Source: an uncultured Lachnospiraceae bacterium (lineage in GTDB: Bacteria; Bacillota; Clostridia; Lachnospirales; Lachnospiraceae). Taken from it: a stretch of 64,000 nt of DNA. This document shows positions 43,948 through 53,306 of this stretch, in pieces. The position numbers and the translations under genes were made by a program. Numbering within the stretch: the first letter of the stretch is position 1; every line of letters starts with the position of its first letter. The notes beneath the pieces are model-generated. The model made no database searches, was not told the origin of the DNA, and saw only the letters and a program-made list of their open reading frames with translations. The stretch covers positions 1 through 64,000 of the forward strand of contig CAJUSK010000036.1 in assembly GCA_910589075.1 (NCBI GenBank), given 5' to 3'.

Positions 43948-44838
43948 ATGACAGAAGAAAAGAACCACATCCGGGCCGGAACAGCGGACCGGATAAAAGA
44001 GATTGAACGAAGTATTATTAAAAAATACAGAAAACCTGTCTGGTGTCGTTTTACAAAGGCAGTCAGGGAGTATGAACTGATCCGGGACGGAGACAGGATT
44101 GCGGTCTGTATTTCCGGCGGCAAGGATTCCATGCTGATGGCAAAATTGTTCCAGGAGTTAAAGCGGCATGGGCGTAATAATTTTGAGCTGGAATTTCTGC
44201 TGATGAATCCGGGATACCACAGGGTGAATCAGGAACTGATCCGGAGCAATGCAGAAATATTGGGTATACCCCTGACTGTGTTTGAAACGGATATTTTTGA
44301 TGCGGTATCATCTGTGGAAAACAGTCCCTGCTATCTGTGCGCCAGAATGCGGCGGGGATATTTGTACAGCCATGCAAAGGAACTGGGCTGTAATAAGATT
44401 GCCCTGGGACATCATTATGACGATGTAATTGAGACAATTTTGATGGGTATGCTGTATGGGGGACAGATTGAGACTATGATGCCCAAGCTGTACAGCCAGA
44501 ATTTTGAAGGTATGCAGCTGATACGCCCCATGTATCTCATACGGGAGGCAGATATACGGGCATGGTGCAGCTATAACAGTCTGCGTTTTATACAGTGCGC
44601 CTGCCGTTTTACGGAAAACTGCGCCGAGGGGATAAAGTATTCCAAACGGGACGAGATGAAAGGGCTCATTGCCAAGCTGCGCGGCATGAGTGATGTGATT
44701 GAACAGAATATATTCAATAGTGTGAAAAATGTCAATCTGAATAAAGTGCTGGGTTATAAAAAAGACGGAGAGACGCATTATTTTCTTGATACATATGATC
44801 TGAAAGAGGATGATTTGAAAACCGTTAAACAGCCTTGA
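43948..44838 (+). CDS. TtcA-family tRNA thiolation-like PP-loop ATPase
   Basis: The 296-residue protein has the ATP-pyrophosphatase PP-loop SGGKDS near residues 56-61, a CYLC pair at about 128-131, and a CAC region near residue 215, together the cysteines expected for the 4Fe-4S cluster of TtcA-type enzymes. TtcA makes 2-thiocytidine in tRNA; firmicute relatives may modify another target. GGAAGGA precedes the ATG. It is monocistronic by promoter and spacing. Confidence 0.85.
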   Translation: MTEEKNHIRAGTADRIKEIERSIIKKYRKPVWCRFTKAVREYELIRDGDRIAVCISGGKDSMLMAKLFQELKRHGRNNFELEFLLMNPGYHRVNQELIRSNAEILGIPLTVFETDIFDAVSSVENSPCYLCARMRRGYLYSHAKELGCNKIALGHHYDDVIETILMGMLYGGQIETMMPKLYSQNFEGMQLIRPMYLIREADIRAWCSYNSLRFIQCACRFTENCAEGIKYSKRDEMKGLIAKLRGMSDVIEQNIFNSVKNVNLNKVLGYKKDGETHYFLDTYDLKEDDLKTVKQP

Positions 44839-44841
44839 AGA

Positions 44842-44870
44842 TTGTTATTTTTGCAGGTTTGTGATACACT
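44842..44870 (+). promoter_or_regulatory. Promoter of the PAS-GGDEF-EAL gene
   Basis: -35 TTGTTA (44842-44847), 17-bp spacer, -10 TACACT (44865-44870). The ~150-nt leader contains CGGTAAG (44874-44880) and CTTACCG (44934-44940), which could pair. I did not recognise a c-di-GMP riboswitch there. Confidence 0.55.
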
Positions 44871-45022
44871 GTACGGTAAGTATAGGACTCTGAACGATAT
44901 GAACAGGCACAACACATGTTGATGACAGAGGCGCTTACCGGTTGTACACTGTCCGGCCTGCATAGAAAAGAGTTGGCAATATCTGCCGATGGAGCGGTGG
45001 AAAGGGAAGTGTAAATACTGGT

Positions 45023-46723
45023 ATGAAAGATCGAGAAAGTGAACAACATGTAACGGCAGAACAGGTCCGGCAGGTGATGGATGTACTGCATCCCTGCATG
45101 GATGATTACCTCTATGTACTGGATATCAAGCATGATTATTACAGTATTGCGCCTGGTGCGCAGAAACGTTTTCGCATGGAGAAAGCTGAGTTTTCACATG
45201 CAACGGAAAAATTCCGGGAATTTATTTACCCGGATGATTACGATATGCTGTGCAGGGATCTGGAGCAGATCGGGAAAGGACAAAAGGAGTTTCATAATCT
45301 GCAATACCGTTGGATGGATCAGGAGGGTGATCCGGTGTGGATTAATTGCAGAGGACATGTGCTCAGGGACGAGGACGGGCAGCCAGAATATCTGATTGGG
45401 TGTATCAATGAGATTGCCAGAAAGAAAAAGGCGGACAATGTAAGCGGCCTGCTGGGGGAATTCAGCTTACAGAAAGAGCTGGAAGAACGGGAAGCCGGCA
45501 GACTGAATGGGTTTCTGCTGATGATCGGGCTGGATAACTTTAAGGAAATCAATGAGAGCAAAGGGATGGAGTACGGCGATATGATACTGCGCAAGACAGC
45601 GCAGTGCATTCAGAAAGCGGTGCTGCCTGATCAGAAACTCTACCGTGTGGTGGCGGATAAATTTCTGATTGCCGATTTTCACGGGAGAAATGTGGAGGAT
45701 GCCGTTATCCTGTACCAGGAGATCCGGGATGAGATCGACTGGTTTATTGAGATCAACCGTTACGAGGTTGTATATACGGTTTCCGTGGGGATTGTGGATC
45801 TGGCCCGGATCGAAGACCAGAGTTATGGGAATCTGATGATGCTGTCCGAATTTGCCATGAACGAGGCAAAAAATGGCGGCAGGAACCGATATTATATTTT
45901 TGAGGAACAGGACTATCAGGCGTTTCTCAAAAAAAGACAGTTGATCAGAATGCTGCGCCATTCGGTGAATCATGGATTTGAGGGATTTGAGGTGCATTAC
46001 CAGCCGATTGTGGATATAAAGAAGCGGCGTTTGTCAAGCGCGGAGTCGTTGTTGCGTTTCTGTTCAAAGGAAATGGGATTTATATCTCCGGAGGAGTTTA
46101 TTCCGCTGTTGGAAGAGAGTGGTCTGATCATCCCGGTGGGCAAATGGGTGATGCACATGGCTATGGAAGCCTGCCGTAAAATTCAGGAGATCATGCCGGA
46201 TTTCCGGATTTCGGTGAATCTCTCCTATATTCAGGTACTGAAAAGTAATGTGCTGAGCGAAATATTATCCGGTGTTATGAAATATAACTTAAAGCCGGGA
46301 AGCATTATGATAGAATTGACAGAAAGCGGTTTTCTGGAATCCAATGAAAAGTTTCTGACATTCTGTGAGGGATTGAGAGATCATGGCATACTGTTGGCGC
46401 TGGATGATTTTGGTACGGGGTATTCCAATTTCCGTTATTTGTACAATCTCAGCCCGCACACGCTTAAAATAGACCGGTCGTTTACCGAAAAAGCGCTGCA
46501 GAATGAATATGAATACAACCTGTTGTATCATATGGCCGATATGACACGGAGTATACACACCAAATTCTGTATTGAGGGAATTGAAACGAGCCAGGAACTG
46601 GATAAAATCTGCGGAATCGGGCCTGACTATATACAGGGCTATTATTTCGGCAAACCCTGCCCATATGAGGAATTTAAAGAGCGTTATATCGGGAGGCCTG
46701 TCATTGTGGAGGATGTCGGGTGA
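45023..46723 (+). CDS. PAS-GGDEF-EAL protein, probable c-di-GMP phosphodiesterase
   Basis: The 566-residue protein has a PAS-like domain (about residues 25-130), a GGDEF-like domain (about 155-300) and an EAL domain (about 315-555). The GGDEF site is replaced by VADKF, so cyclase activity is unlikely. The EAL domain keeps its catalytic residues: ESL in place of EAL (E341), NLS, ELTES, DDFGTGYS (D461, D462), LKIDRSF, EGIET and QGYYFGKP. It should hydrolyse c-di-GMP, with the PAS and degenerate GGDEF as sensors. No membrane segment is evident. Likely output is motility or adhesion, fitting the neighbouring chemoreceptors. Confidence 0.9.
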   Translation: MKDRESEQHVTAEQVRQVMDVLHPCMDDYLYVLDIKHDYYSIAPGAQKRFRMEKAEFSHATEKFREFIYPDDYDMLCRDLEQIGKGQKEFHNLQYRWMDQEGDPVWINCRGHVLRDEDGQPEYLIGCINEIARKKKADNVSGLLGEFSLQKELEEREAGRLNGFLLMIGLDNFKEINESKGMEYGDMILRKTAQCIQKAVLPDQKLYRVVADKFLIADFHGRNVEDAVILYQEIRDEIDWFIEINRYEVVYTVSVGIVDLARIEDQSYGNLMMLSEFAMNEAKNGGRNRYYIFEEQDYQAFLKKRQLIRMLRHSVNHGFEGFEVHYQPIVDIKKRRLSSAESLLRFCSKEMGFISPEEFIPLLEESGLIIPVGKWVMHMAMEACRKIQEIMPDFRISVNLSYIQVLKSNVLSEILSGVMKYNLKPGSIMIELTESGFLESNEKFLTFCEGLRDHGILLALDDFGTGYSNFRYLYNLSPHTLKIDRSFTEKALQNEYEYNLLYHMADMTRSIHTKFCIEGIETSQELDKICGIGPDYIQGYYFGKPCPYEEFKERYIGRPVIVEDVG

Positions 46724-46784
46724 TCAAACTGCAAAGCCCCATTGCTGTTTATTAAGAAAAATAAAATTTTCAAAATAATACTTC

Positions 46785-46850
46785 TTAAATGGCCATAAAA
46801 TGATATACTATAATCACCTGGTCAGGTATTCATGCAGTGTTTGCCTGACC
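46785..46850 (+). promoter_or_regulatory. Weak promoter and leader hairpin before the SH3 gene
   Basis: -10 TATAAT at 46809-46814 has only a poor -35 (TTAAAT, 46785-46790). Just downstream, GGTCAGG (46820-46826) and CCTGACC (46844-46850) can form a 7-bp leader hairpin about 40 nt before the start codon. Confidence 0.4.
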
Positions 46851-46887
46851 GGCAGTTATATTACGACAGAAATGGAGGTATTATGCC

Positions 46888-47991
46888 ATGCAAACACACA
46901 GTTATTTATGGAAACGCCGGGGCTGTGCAGTACCTGCGCTGGTTTTATGTCTGGCGTTTTTCTTTTTTTCCATATATGCATATGCGGACGAAGACTACGA
47001 TGTAACCCAGGTGCAGATGCAGGGCCAGGTTACATCCGGCTCCTCTCTGAATGTCCGTTCCGGTCCTGGGACAGACTATCAAGTGATTACTACCGTGGAT
47101 AATGGTATGACGCTTGTGATTACCGGTGAGGCGGAAATGGGAGGCATGACTTGGTATCAGGTGGAAGCCAATGGAAAAACAGGCTTTGTCCGGAGCGATT
47201 ATGTGGAAGCTGCTCCTATTCCCCAGGGAGAGCCGGGGCAGGAAGAGATGGAGGAAGAAGTCGGAGAGCCGGAGACGGGGTATCAGGGTTTTTATGAGAA
47301 ACCCATATTCAAAAAGCTGGTTTTGATTGTGGCTGTGATTCTTGCTGTTTTGACCATGCTTGTACTGACATTGAAGGGCCTGCGGAAAGACGCTGTTAGC
47401 GATGAGGATGACGGCGATGATTGCGGGGATGAAGACTTGTATGAGGACGGGGAAGCATTCGCAGACGATGCCGGGGATGATGTGTATGAAGACGGGTATG
47501 CAGAAGATGACGGCATGTATGAAAATGAAGAGGCGTACGAAGACGGGGAATATGAGGATGACGGGGGCTATGACGACGGGGAGCCTGAAGCGGTGTATGA
47601 GGATGGCGAAGCGCTTTCCACAGTAGATGACAGAGAGGGCCGCGGCCAGAAACGCCGTTTTGCGGGGCAGAGCCAGGTGGAATATGCCGGAAACCAGGGA
47701 AGGCGGGGCGACAGAAAGGCATATATCCTGCGGGAAGAGGATTATCGGGTGCAGATTGATCCCAGTTTTTTTGAAGACAGGGAACCGATTGAGCAGCCGG
47801 CTATGGTGACCGGGTATCTGGAGAAGAAACTGATCGAGGAAGCGGCCAGAGCGCATGAAGTGGAAATGCGGGATGAAGAGCTGCATCAGGCCGGAGGCGA
47901 TCCCGAAGATAAACAGAAAGAACTGGACCAGGCCATGGCCAAATTAAATGAGTTACAGAAAGAAATCGAAAGATTAAAGAGTCAGACATGA
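46888..47991 (+). CDS. SH3-domain membrane protein with acidic low-complexity cytoplasmic region
   Basis: This 367-residue protein has an N-terminal signal-like segment (about residues 12-32), a bacterial SH3 domain (about 45-110; NVRSGPGTDYQVI and TWYQVE...GFVRSDYV), a membrane segment near 142-165, then a ~90-residue region of Asp/Glu/Gly/Tyr repeats (such as YEDGE), and a coiled-coil C-terminus. The SH3 part would face the cell wall and probably bind peptidoglycan. GGAGG precedes the ATG. It overlaps the ABC exporter gene by 4 bp. Confidence 0.85.
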   Translation: MQTHSYLWKRRGCAVPALVLCLAFFFFSIYAYADEDYDVTQVQMQGQVTSGSSLNVRSGPGTDYQVITTVDNGMTLVITGEAEMGGMTWYQVEANGKTGFVRSDYVEAAPIPQGEPGQEEMEEEVGEPETGYQGFYEKPIFKKLVLIVAVILAVLTMLVLTLKGLRKDAVSDEDDGDDCGDEDLYEDGEAFADDAGDDVYEDGYAEDDGMYENEEAYEDGEYEDDGGYDDGEPEAVYEDGEALSTVDDREGRGQKRRFAGQSQVEYAGNQGRRGDRKAYILREEDYRVQIDPSFFEDREPIEQPAMVTGYLEKKLIEEAARAHEVEMRDEELHQAGGDPEDKQKELDQAMAKLNELQKEIERLKSQT

Positions 47992-49748
47992 TGGAACGAA
48001 CCATTGGTACAAAAGAACTGATAAAGCGTTTTTCCCATTATTTTCGTCCTTACCGGCAGACCCTTGTGCTGGATCTGTTATGTGCGGCACTGACGACCAT
48101 CTGTGAAATTGTGCTGCCCCTTCTGATCCGGCAGATCACCAATACTGCGCTGCTGGATGTGACACTTCTGTCAGCCCGTATGATCCTGGGATCTGCCTTC
48201 CTGTATTTTATCCTGCGGATTGTGGATGCCGTTGCCAATTATTATATGGCCAATATCGGACATGTGATGGGCGCCAGGATTGAGACGGACATGCGCAGGG
48301 ACGCTTATGCCCACTTACAGCAGCTTTCCAACACCTATTTTAATAATACCAAAGTGGGCCAGATTATGGGCAGGATTACTAACGACTTGTTTGACGTAAC
48401 GGAATTTGCCCATCACTGTCCGGAGGAATTTTTTATCGCCGGGCTGAAAATACTGATTTCCTTTTTGATTCTGGCGGGTATCAATTTGCCGCTGACCATG
48501 TCCGTATTTTTGTTTGTACCGGTTATGACCTTCGTGTGTATGAAAATCAACCGGTATGTAAAAGCCACTTTTGCCAGACAGAGAAACCAGATCGGAGAAC
48601 TCAATGCCAGAATTGAGGACAGCCTGCTGGGACAGAAGGTCGTAAAGGCATTTGCCAATGAAGAGATGGAAAATGCCAGATTTGAAGAAGGAAATCAGGA
48701 ATTTCTTGAAATTAAAAAGATTTCTTACCGCATTATGGGGTATTTCAGCACCTCCACCCGAATTTTTGACGGACTGATGTATATTACCGTACTCATTATG
48801 GGTGGATTTTTTCTGATGGATGGGTATATTCTGCCTGGGGATATGGTTGCCTATGTGTTGTATGTGACCACCCTTCTTGCAACCATTCGCCGGATTATTG
48901 AGTTTACGGAACAGTTTCAACGGGGCATGACAGGAATCGAACGTTTTCTCCAGATTATGGATGCGGATATTGAGATATTTGACGAACCGGGCGCGGTGGC
49001 CCTGGAGAATCCGTCAGGAGAGATCTGTTTCCAAAATGTCAGTTTTGAATACCCGGATGACCATAATCAGGTTTTCCACAATCTGAACCTGCGTATCCAG
49101 GCAGGAGAGAAAGTGGCCATTGTGGGCCCTTCCGGCGGTGGGAAAACCACATTATGCAATCTGATCCCCCGGTTTTACGATGTGACCCGGGGAGATATTT
49201 TTCTGGACGGCAGAAATATCCGTTCTTTTACGTTGCAGAGCCTGCGCCGGAATATTGGAGTGGTGCAGCAGGATGTATATCTCTTTTCCGGTACAGTCTA
49301 TGAAAACATTGCCTATGGCAGGCCGGGCGCTTCCCGTGAGGAGGTGATAGAGGCCGCAAAACGTGCCGGTGCGGATTCATTTATAAAAGGGCTGAAAGAT
49401 GGGTATGATACTTATGTGGGTGAACGGGGTGTGAAGCTGTCAGGCGGACAGAAGCAGCGAATCAGTATTGCCAGAGTATTTCTGAAAAATCCTCCTGTCA
49501 TTATACTGGATGAGGCTACCTCGGCGCTGGACAATGAAAGTGAGTATGCGGTGGCAAAGTCACTGGAAGAACTGGCAAAAGGCCGTACCACTTTGACCAT
49601 TGCCCACCGGTTGTCCAGCATACGCAATTCCGACCGGATACTGGTGCTGACAGAAGAGGGCATTGTGGAGGAAGGAAAGCATGATGCATTGATGGCACAG
49701 AACGGGTTATACCATCATTTATATGAAATGGCCAATACATGGAAGTAA
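47988..49748 (+). CDS. ABC exporter half-transporter (fused permease-ATPase)
   Basis: An N-terminal six-helix ABC membrane domain (about residues 20-310) is followed by an ATPase with Walker A GPSGGGKTT, signature LSGGQKQR, and Walker B VIILDEATSALD; total 586 residues. It should work as a homodimer exporting a lipid, peptide or drug. Start ATGA overlaps the SH3-protein stop, so the two are translationally coupled. It has no partner half-transporter alongside. Substrate unknown. Confidence 0.94.
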   Translation: MMERTIGTKELIKRFSHYFRPYRQTLVLDLLCAALTTICEIVLPLLIRQITNTALLDVTLLSARMILGSAFLYFILRIVDAVANYYMANIGHVMGARIETDMRRDAYAHLQQLSNTYFNNTKVGQIMGRITNDLFDVTEFAHHCPEEFFIAGLKILISFLILAGINLPLTMSVFLFVPVMTFVCMKINRYVKATFARQRNQIGELNARIEDSLLGQKVVKAFANEEMENARFEEGNQEFLEIKKISYRIMGYFSTSTRIFDGLMYITVLIMGGFFLMDGYILPGDMVAYVLYVTTLLATIRRIIEFTEQFQRGMTGIERFLQIMDADIEIFDEPGAVALENPSGEICFQNVSFEYPDDHNQVFHNLNLRIQAGEKVAIVGPSGGGKTTLCNLIPRFYDVTRGDIFLDGRNIRSFTLQSLRRNIGVVQQDVYLFSGTVYENIAYGRPGASREEVIEAAKRAGADSFIKGLKDGYDTYVGERGVKLSGGQKQRISIARVFLKNPPVIILDEATSALDNESEYAVAKSLEELAKGRTTLTIAHRLSSIRNSDRILVLTEEGIVEEGKHDALMAQNGLYHHLYEMANTWK

Positions 49749-49788
49749 AGATTCGAAATTTGAATATCTATCAGTGGAGAAACAGTTT

Positions 49789-51324
49789 ATGGCAAAGAAT
49801 CATGTGGAAGAATTCCGTGGAGATTTAAAGGAATTTCATGAGATGACAGAGAAATTTTATGCCGGGGAAGTAACGGTTCCTCAGTATAAGTCTTTTTCCG
49901 GAGGTTTCGGGAGCTATGCACAGCGGGGCGGTGAGCGGAGTATGCTGCGGCTGCGGCTGACGGGCGGAGAAATCGACAGGGAGGATTTGCAGTTTATTGT
50001 GGATGCCATAAAGAGGCATCGAATTGACCGGGTGCATCTGACGACCTGTCAGAGTGTACAGTTTCATGATCTGACAAAAGAGACTGTGTGTCAATTAATT
50101 GAAGAAGCTTTTGACCATGGCATTATTACCAGGGGCGGCGGCGGTGATTATCCCAGAAACGTTATGTGTTCCCCGCTGTCCGGGGTGGAAGCGGGAGAAT
50201 GCTTTGATGTGATGCCTTATGCAAAGGAAGCGGCAGATTATGCCCTGGGACTGATTCATACGGTCAAGCTGCCCAGAAAGCTGAAAATCTGCTTTGAAAA
50301 CGGTGTCAGAAACGATACCCACGCCACATTCCGGGATATGGGCTTTATCGCATGTAAAGACGGAACCTTCCTTGTCTATGTGGCCGGCGGCCTGGGCAGT
50401 AACCCTAAGATGGGCGTGCAGGTAGCCGAAGGCGTGGAGCCGTCCCGGATATTATATTATATCCGGTCTATGGTGGACATGTTCACTGAATATGGGGAAT
50501 ATGAGAAGCGGGCTGCCTCCAGAAGCAGGTATCTTCAGAATACCCTTGGCGTGGATGGCATCCGGAATGTGTTTGCAGAGAAACTGGCCCACAATCTGGC
50601 ACAGGGCGGACTGGACATCCAGGCGGCGACGGAGGAGATTACGAAAACAGGCGATGGGACAATCCATGACTCACGGGTAATCCCACAGAAACAGGACGGA
50701 CTCTATGCAGTGGCATATCATCCCTGTGGAGGAAATGTATCGACGGATTTCTTTGACAGGCTCCTGGGTGTGATCCGTCGTATGGAGGCAGTCCGGGTAC
50801 GTATCACCCCGGATGAGGGAATGTATATTATCAATCTGACGGCGAAGGAGGCAAAAGCGGTACTGCAAGTCACAGACGACGGCGCACAGACATTGTTTGA
50901 ACGCTCCGTTGCCTGTATCGGTGCGGCAACCTGTCAGGTGGGGATCGGCAAATCCCAGGAACTGCTGGCTGCCTGCCTTAACAGAGTGAAACAGGAGAAC
51001 TTTGCGGACGGCGTGTTGCCGCAGATTCATATTTCCGGATGCCCCTCTTCCTGTTCCGCCCATCAGATCGGAACCATCGGCATGCGGGGCGGCAAAAAGC
51101 CCACGCCGGAGGGACCTAAGTTTTCCTTTGCAGTCTATGAGGGTGGCTGTCCGGCTTTTGGGGAAGAACAGTTTGGCACGGATCTGGCCAATATACTGGA
51201 AGAAGACATACCGGAATTTCTGGTGACATTGGGACGGGCCGTGGCAGAGAAAGGTATGACCTATGAGCAGTTTCGGGCAAACTACCCCGAACGCGTCAGA
51301 GAAATAGCAGGGCAGTTTGGGTAA
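49789..51324 (+). CDS. Siroheme nitrite/sulfite reductase
   Basis: The 511-residue protein has the two NIR_SIR ferredoxin-like half domains and the 4Fe-4S/siroheme ligands C376-X5-C382 and C418-X3-C422 (ACIGAATCQ and SGCPSSCSAHQ). It reduces nitrite or sulfite by six electrons; the sequence alone does not decide which. ATG 49789 is chosen because the frame upstream is the tail of the exporter gene; GTGGAG lies about 11 bp before it. No siroheme synthesis or electron-donor genes are nearby. A terminator follows. Confidence 0.9.
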   Translation: MAKNHVEEFRGDLKEFHEMTEKFYAGEVTVPQYKSFSGGFGSYAQRGGERSMLRLRLTGGEIDREDLQFIVDAIKRHRIDRVHLTTCQSVQFHDLTKETVCQLIEEAFDHGIITRGGGGDYPRNVMCSPLSGVEAGECFDVMPYAKEAADYALGLIHTVKLPRKLKICFENGVRNDTHATFRDMGFIACKDGTFLVYVAGGLGSNPKMGVQVAEGVEPSRILYYIRSMVDMFTEYGEYEKRAASRSRYLQNTLGVDGIRNVFAEKLAHNLAQGGLDIQAATEEITKTGDGTIHDSRVIPQKQDGLYAVAYHPCGGNVSTDFFDRLLGVIRRMEAVRVRITPDEGMYIINLTAKEAKAVLQVTDDGAQTLFERSVACIGAATCQVGIGKSQELLAACLNRVKQENFADGVLPQIHISGCPSSCSAHQIGTIGMRGGKKPTPEGPKFSFAVYEGGCPAFGEEQFGTDLANILEEDIPEFLVTLGRAVAEKGMTYEQFRANYPERVREIAGQFG

Positions 51325-51356
51325 GCGGGAAATGACACTGCCGTGGCAGATTTTAC

Positions 51357-51386
51357 AAAAGCTCCGTTGTTGTTTGACGGGGCTTT
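51357..51386. terminator. Bidirectional terminator between the reductase and TfoX-like genes
   Basis: AAAAGCTCCGT (51357-51367) pairs with ACGGGGCTTTT (51376-51386), one wobble, with a T-rich stretch after it and the A run giving Ts on the other strand. Confidence 0.8.
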
Positions 51387-51393
51387 TATGTTT

Positions 51394-51651
51394 CTATTTT
51401 TTTAAAAAGTCACAGAAGTTTTTCAACTCCCGTTTTCTCTCATCGTCCAGGCAGTGAAACTCCACATTCCGGACGGCACCCTCCAGTGCGTACAGGTGTA
51501 CCAGGCAAATCTGTGGGTACAGTTGTTTCAGTTTTAAAAATGCCTGTTCGGCTCCTGTCTCAGCCAGTTTTTCGGATGAATCTATTCCAACAGATGCCAG
51601 TTTTCTTGCCATTTCTTTTCCAATATTTGTCATGGATGTCAGTTCAGCCAT
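51394..51651 (-). CDS. TfoX C-terminal-domain protein
   Basis: The 85-residue protein matches the stand-alone TfoX/Sxy C-terminal domain, with LTSMTNIGKEMARKLASVGI as the helix-hairpin-helix-like core and a GAEQAFLKLK segment. Full-length TfoX regulates competence in proteobacteria; the isolated domain is common in Clostridia and its role is unclear. GGAAAGGA lies upstream of the ATG. Confidence 0.88.
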   Translation of the reverse strand: MAELTSMTNIGKEMARKLASVGIDSSEKLAETGAEQAFLKLKQLYPQICLVHLYALEGAVRNVEFHCLDDERKRELKNFCDFLKK

Positions 51652-51684
51652 ATAATGCGGTTTCCTTTCCGTTATAGTCAGTTA

Positions 51685-51724
51685 TGTGTCCTGTGGATGA
51701 TTTTACCACAGGACACAATTTTTT
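51685..51724 (+). terminator. Strong plus-strand terminator/attenuator upstream of the exporter operon
   Basis: TGTGTCCTGTGG (51685-51696) and CCACAGGACACA (51706-51717) form a perfect 12-bp stem with a 9-nt loop, followed by TTTTTT (51719-51724). The nearest upstream gene is on the minus strand, so it either stops read-through or acts as an attenuator for the gene at 51819. Confidence 0.8.
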
Positions 51725-51818
51725 CACAGTTTAAACAAAAAATGGAAACATTTTTCAGGTAAACTTCAATCTGTCCCAAATATTCGTTTATCCTATCTTT
51801 AAAAATCCGGAGGTTTTC

Positions 51819-53306
51819 ATGAAAAAAAGAGGTATTCTGGTTTGTGCAATTCTGTTTTTCGTTTGTGTGGCCGGAGGCATAGGGTATGTCGCTCTGTGTA
51901 ACCAAAACAGCCGTCTGCCCCAGGAAGCGGACGGACCGCCTGTCCGGCCGGAACCGGAGGAGGGCGTGGTTGTCTCCACAGGAGTTACTTCCATGGGAAT
52001 GGCAGAAATTGAATTGGATCTGGATTTCCTGGAGACGGAACTGGTGGTGGAGGAAGTGTATGTATCCTCTTCGGATCAGGTGACAAAGGGGATGAAAATT
52101 TTAAAGATTACAGACAATTCACTGGAGGAAGCACTGCGGGAACTGGAACGTGCCAAAATGGACGCTTCTCTTGCATACAGGCAGGGGGTTATTACATACG
52201 AAACAGAGTGTCTGGAAGCGGGGAATACAAGGAAGAAAAGCCGGATTGCTTCTGAATATGCACAGACTGTTTATGAAGATACCATAGCAAAAGCAGAAGC
52301 AGAAGTGGCAAAAGCACAGCGGGAAGCAACGCAGGCACAGGAACTGGAAGAGGAATACACGGCTGCCCTGGAGGATGGCTTTTATGAGACTGAATATGAA
52401 GTGGAGGAGAAGAAAGCCGCCTATGAGAAAAATGTGGCGCTGTTTTTTGAAAAACTGGATGCATATGGCTATGAACTGGATGACGATGGAGATGATGATC
52501 CCAACACCTTTGAGATTGTGAAAAAAGGCAAAGGATCCGGCGGAGGGAACCCGGACAATGACGGGGAGACTACCGTATTACAGCTTCTGAAAAACGAGTA
52601 TCAGGAGAATAAGGAAGAATATGACCAGGCACTCAAAGACTGTGAGGCTGCTACGGAAAAGGCCAGAGCGGGAATTGCGCAGGCCAGGGACCAGGTACAG
52701 GCATCGTTGCTGAATTTGCAGGAGGCACAGATTTCTCTGGAGAAAACCAGAGTGTCCGCCCAGGCAGACTATGATGAAAGTATTATCCATGGAGAAAAGG
52801 CCCAGGCGGTTTATGAGACAAAGGTGAAAAGTCTGCGTGAGACACTGGATGGGCTGGCGGATGCGCAGGAGGAAGCAGAAGAACGATATGAGCAGTTTGT
52901 GGAAGTACTGGGAGACGGATTTATCAAGGCAGAGAGTGACGGTACGATTCTGATGATACGGGCGAGGGAACATACAACCCTTGCGGTGGACGGCGTTCTG
53001 CTGGCATACAGCGACGGGGAGCAAATCCAGGTGACGGCTTCTGTGGACCAGGCCGATATTGCCCGGATTGCGGTGGGCGATGTGGGCGCCATTGCGGTGG
53101 AAGGGTATGATACATGTACCGGTGTGGTTGTGCAGATAGACCCGGTTTCTGCCTCGGAAGGCAGGGCATCCGTGAGCTACAATGTCATTCTGGAGCCTGA
53201 AGACAGCAGCCTGCCTGCCAATCTGTCGGCGACTGTTGTTTTCAAAATGACGGGCGAGGAATATGACCGTAAGTATGGCGCGTGGAAAAAAGGAGAGGAA
53301 GAATGA
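51819..53306 (+). CDS. Membrane-fusion-like adaptor of a MacB-type exporter (first of three)
   Basis: The 495-residue protein has an N-terminal membrane anchor (residues 5-25), a long coiled-coil region (about 95-360) interrupted by an Asp-rich/Gly-rich patch (about 220-250), and a C-terminal beta-rich barrel-like domain (about 370-480). That is the layout of HlyD/MacA-type adaptors. GGAGG lies 7 bp upstream of the ATG. It overlaps the next adaptor by 4 bp. It is the most divergent of the three. Confidence 0.83.
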   Translation: MKKRGILVCAILFFVCVAGGIGYVALCNQNSRLPQEADGPPVRPEPEEGVVVSTGVTSMGMAEIELDLDFLETELVVEEVYVSSSDQVTKGMKILKITDNSLEEALRELERAKMDASLAYRQGVITYETECLEAGNTRKKSRIASEYAQTVYEDTIAKAEAEVAKAQREATQAQELEEEYTAALEDGFYETEYEVEEKKAAYEKNVALFFEKLDAYGYELDDDGDDDPNTFEIVKKGKGSGGGNPDNDGETTVLQLLKNEYQENKEEYDQALKDCEAATEKARAGIAQARDQVQASLLNLQEAQISLEKTRVSAQADYDESIIHGEKAQAVYETKVKSLRETLDGLADAQEEAEERYEQFVEVLGDGFIKAESDGTILMIRAREHTTLAVDGVLLAYSDGEQIQVTASVDQADIARIAVGDVGAIAVEGYDTCTGVVVQIDPVSASEGRASVSYNVILEPEDSSLPANLSATVVFKMTGEEYDRKYGAWKKGEEE

